A stretch of DNA of 20,093 bases from a virus. This document shows, piece by piece, positions 19,882 to 20,093 of the stretch (position 1 is its first letter; every line of letters starts with the position of its first letter). The translations under genes and the position numbers were made by a program. The notes under the pieces are model-generated. The model was not told where the DNA came from and did no database searches. It worked only from the letters and a program-made list of their open reading frames with translations. The DNA lies in the IMG/VR virus record IMGVR_UViG_3300044640_002490, positions 1 through 20,093 of that record; one strand, given 5' to 3'.

Positions 19882-20093
19882 ATGCGCAAGAGGCTGAGTT
19901 TCAAACGTAGTCACAACATGCTGGGTCACACATGCCATATCAGCACTGGTGATCACAAGTTTGTTTTGGTGGAAAATCAAGAGCAGGATTTTCTCAAGAA
20001 AAACAAGAGCATCCAGGAGCAGTATTACTGGTTTCGGGCCCCCAGGATCACACTTGATCAGCTGAGAACCACAGCTGAGAATTTGATTCATCT
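19882..20093 (+). CDS. N-terminal part of an unrecognised basic protein (partial)
   Basis: ATG 19882 with AAGGA about eight bases upstream opens a frame that runs off the window's right edge after 70 codons. It begins MRKRLSFKRSHNMLGH and contains EQYYWFRAPRITLDQLRT. It is basic, with no recognised family. Its position after the DnaE-like gene suggests it belongs to the same rightward operon. Confidence 0.6.
   Translation, partial: MRKRLSFKRSHNMLGHTCHISTGDHKFVLVENQEQDFLKKNKSIQEQYYWFRAPRITLDQLRTTAENLIH

Overview
The window looks like part of a T4-like tailed phage genome, probably from an uncultured aquatic myovirus. The supporting genes are a UvsY-like recombination mediator, a UvsW-type helicase interrupted by an intein, a candidate clamp-loader small subunit (gp62-like), a kinase-only relative of T4 polynucleotide kinase, and a repeat-rich virion protein that begins MGRPLNSKYF. 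Genes are packed tightly, often with ATGA or GTGA overlaps and with AAGGAG ribosome sites. There are no tRNA or rRNA genes and no CRISPR array. No host can be named from this sequence.

Layout. Positions 1-643 (+) hold the end of an acidic protein and the UvsY-like gene. Positions 645-4694 (-) are a run of small, mostly unrecognised genes: two tandem paralogs, a membrane protein, a DUF2786-like protein and a SprT-like metalloprotease. Near 3500 there is a tandem palindromic repeat. Positions 4690-5530 hold three related promoter-leader-ribosome-site cassettes. They drive two small leftward genes and a rightward AAA+ ATPase. Positions 6566-7383 hold a perfect 17-bp hairpin and a GIY-YIG homing endonuclease. 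Positions 7507-8673 (+) carry four small genes ending in the polynucleotide-kinase-like protein.

Positions 8670-9176 are the most unusual part. A strong promoter is followed by about 470 bases with no gene, rich in nested and long-range complementary helices, and ended by a clear intrinsic terminator. This looks like a dedicated, structured non-coding RNA.

Positions 9251-16306 are AT-rich and accessory in character. They hold a frameshifted glycosyltransferase-like gene, uvsW with a LAGLIDADG intein inside its Walker A motif, a large EDxHD (Vsr-like) homing endonuclease directly behind uvsW, a GT17-like glycosyltransferase with an in-frame amber codon, and a conserved-looking gene whose natural start position is ATT. 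Positions 16389-17519 (-) encode the virion protein. From 17694 to the end (+) there is a replication-flavoured operon: the gp62-like protein, a zinc-finger protein, a coiled-coil protein, and a roughly 200-residue protein carrying the hallmark motifs of the bacterial DNA polymerase III alpha palm.

How the parts fit: UvsY, UvsW, the gp62-like protein and the DnaE-like protein point to recombination-coupled replication. Two glycosyltransferase-like genes suggest modification of glycans or DNA. Three selfish elements (the intein and two free-standing homing endonucleases) lie in or next to core genes. All functional assignments come from reading motifs by eye; no database search was run.
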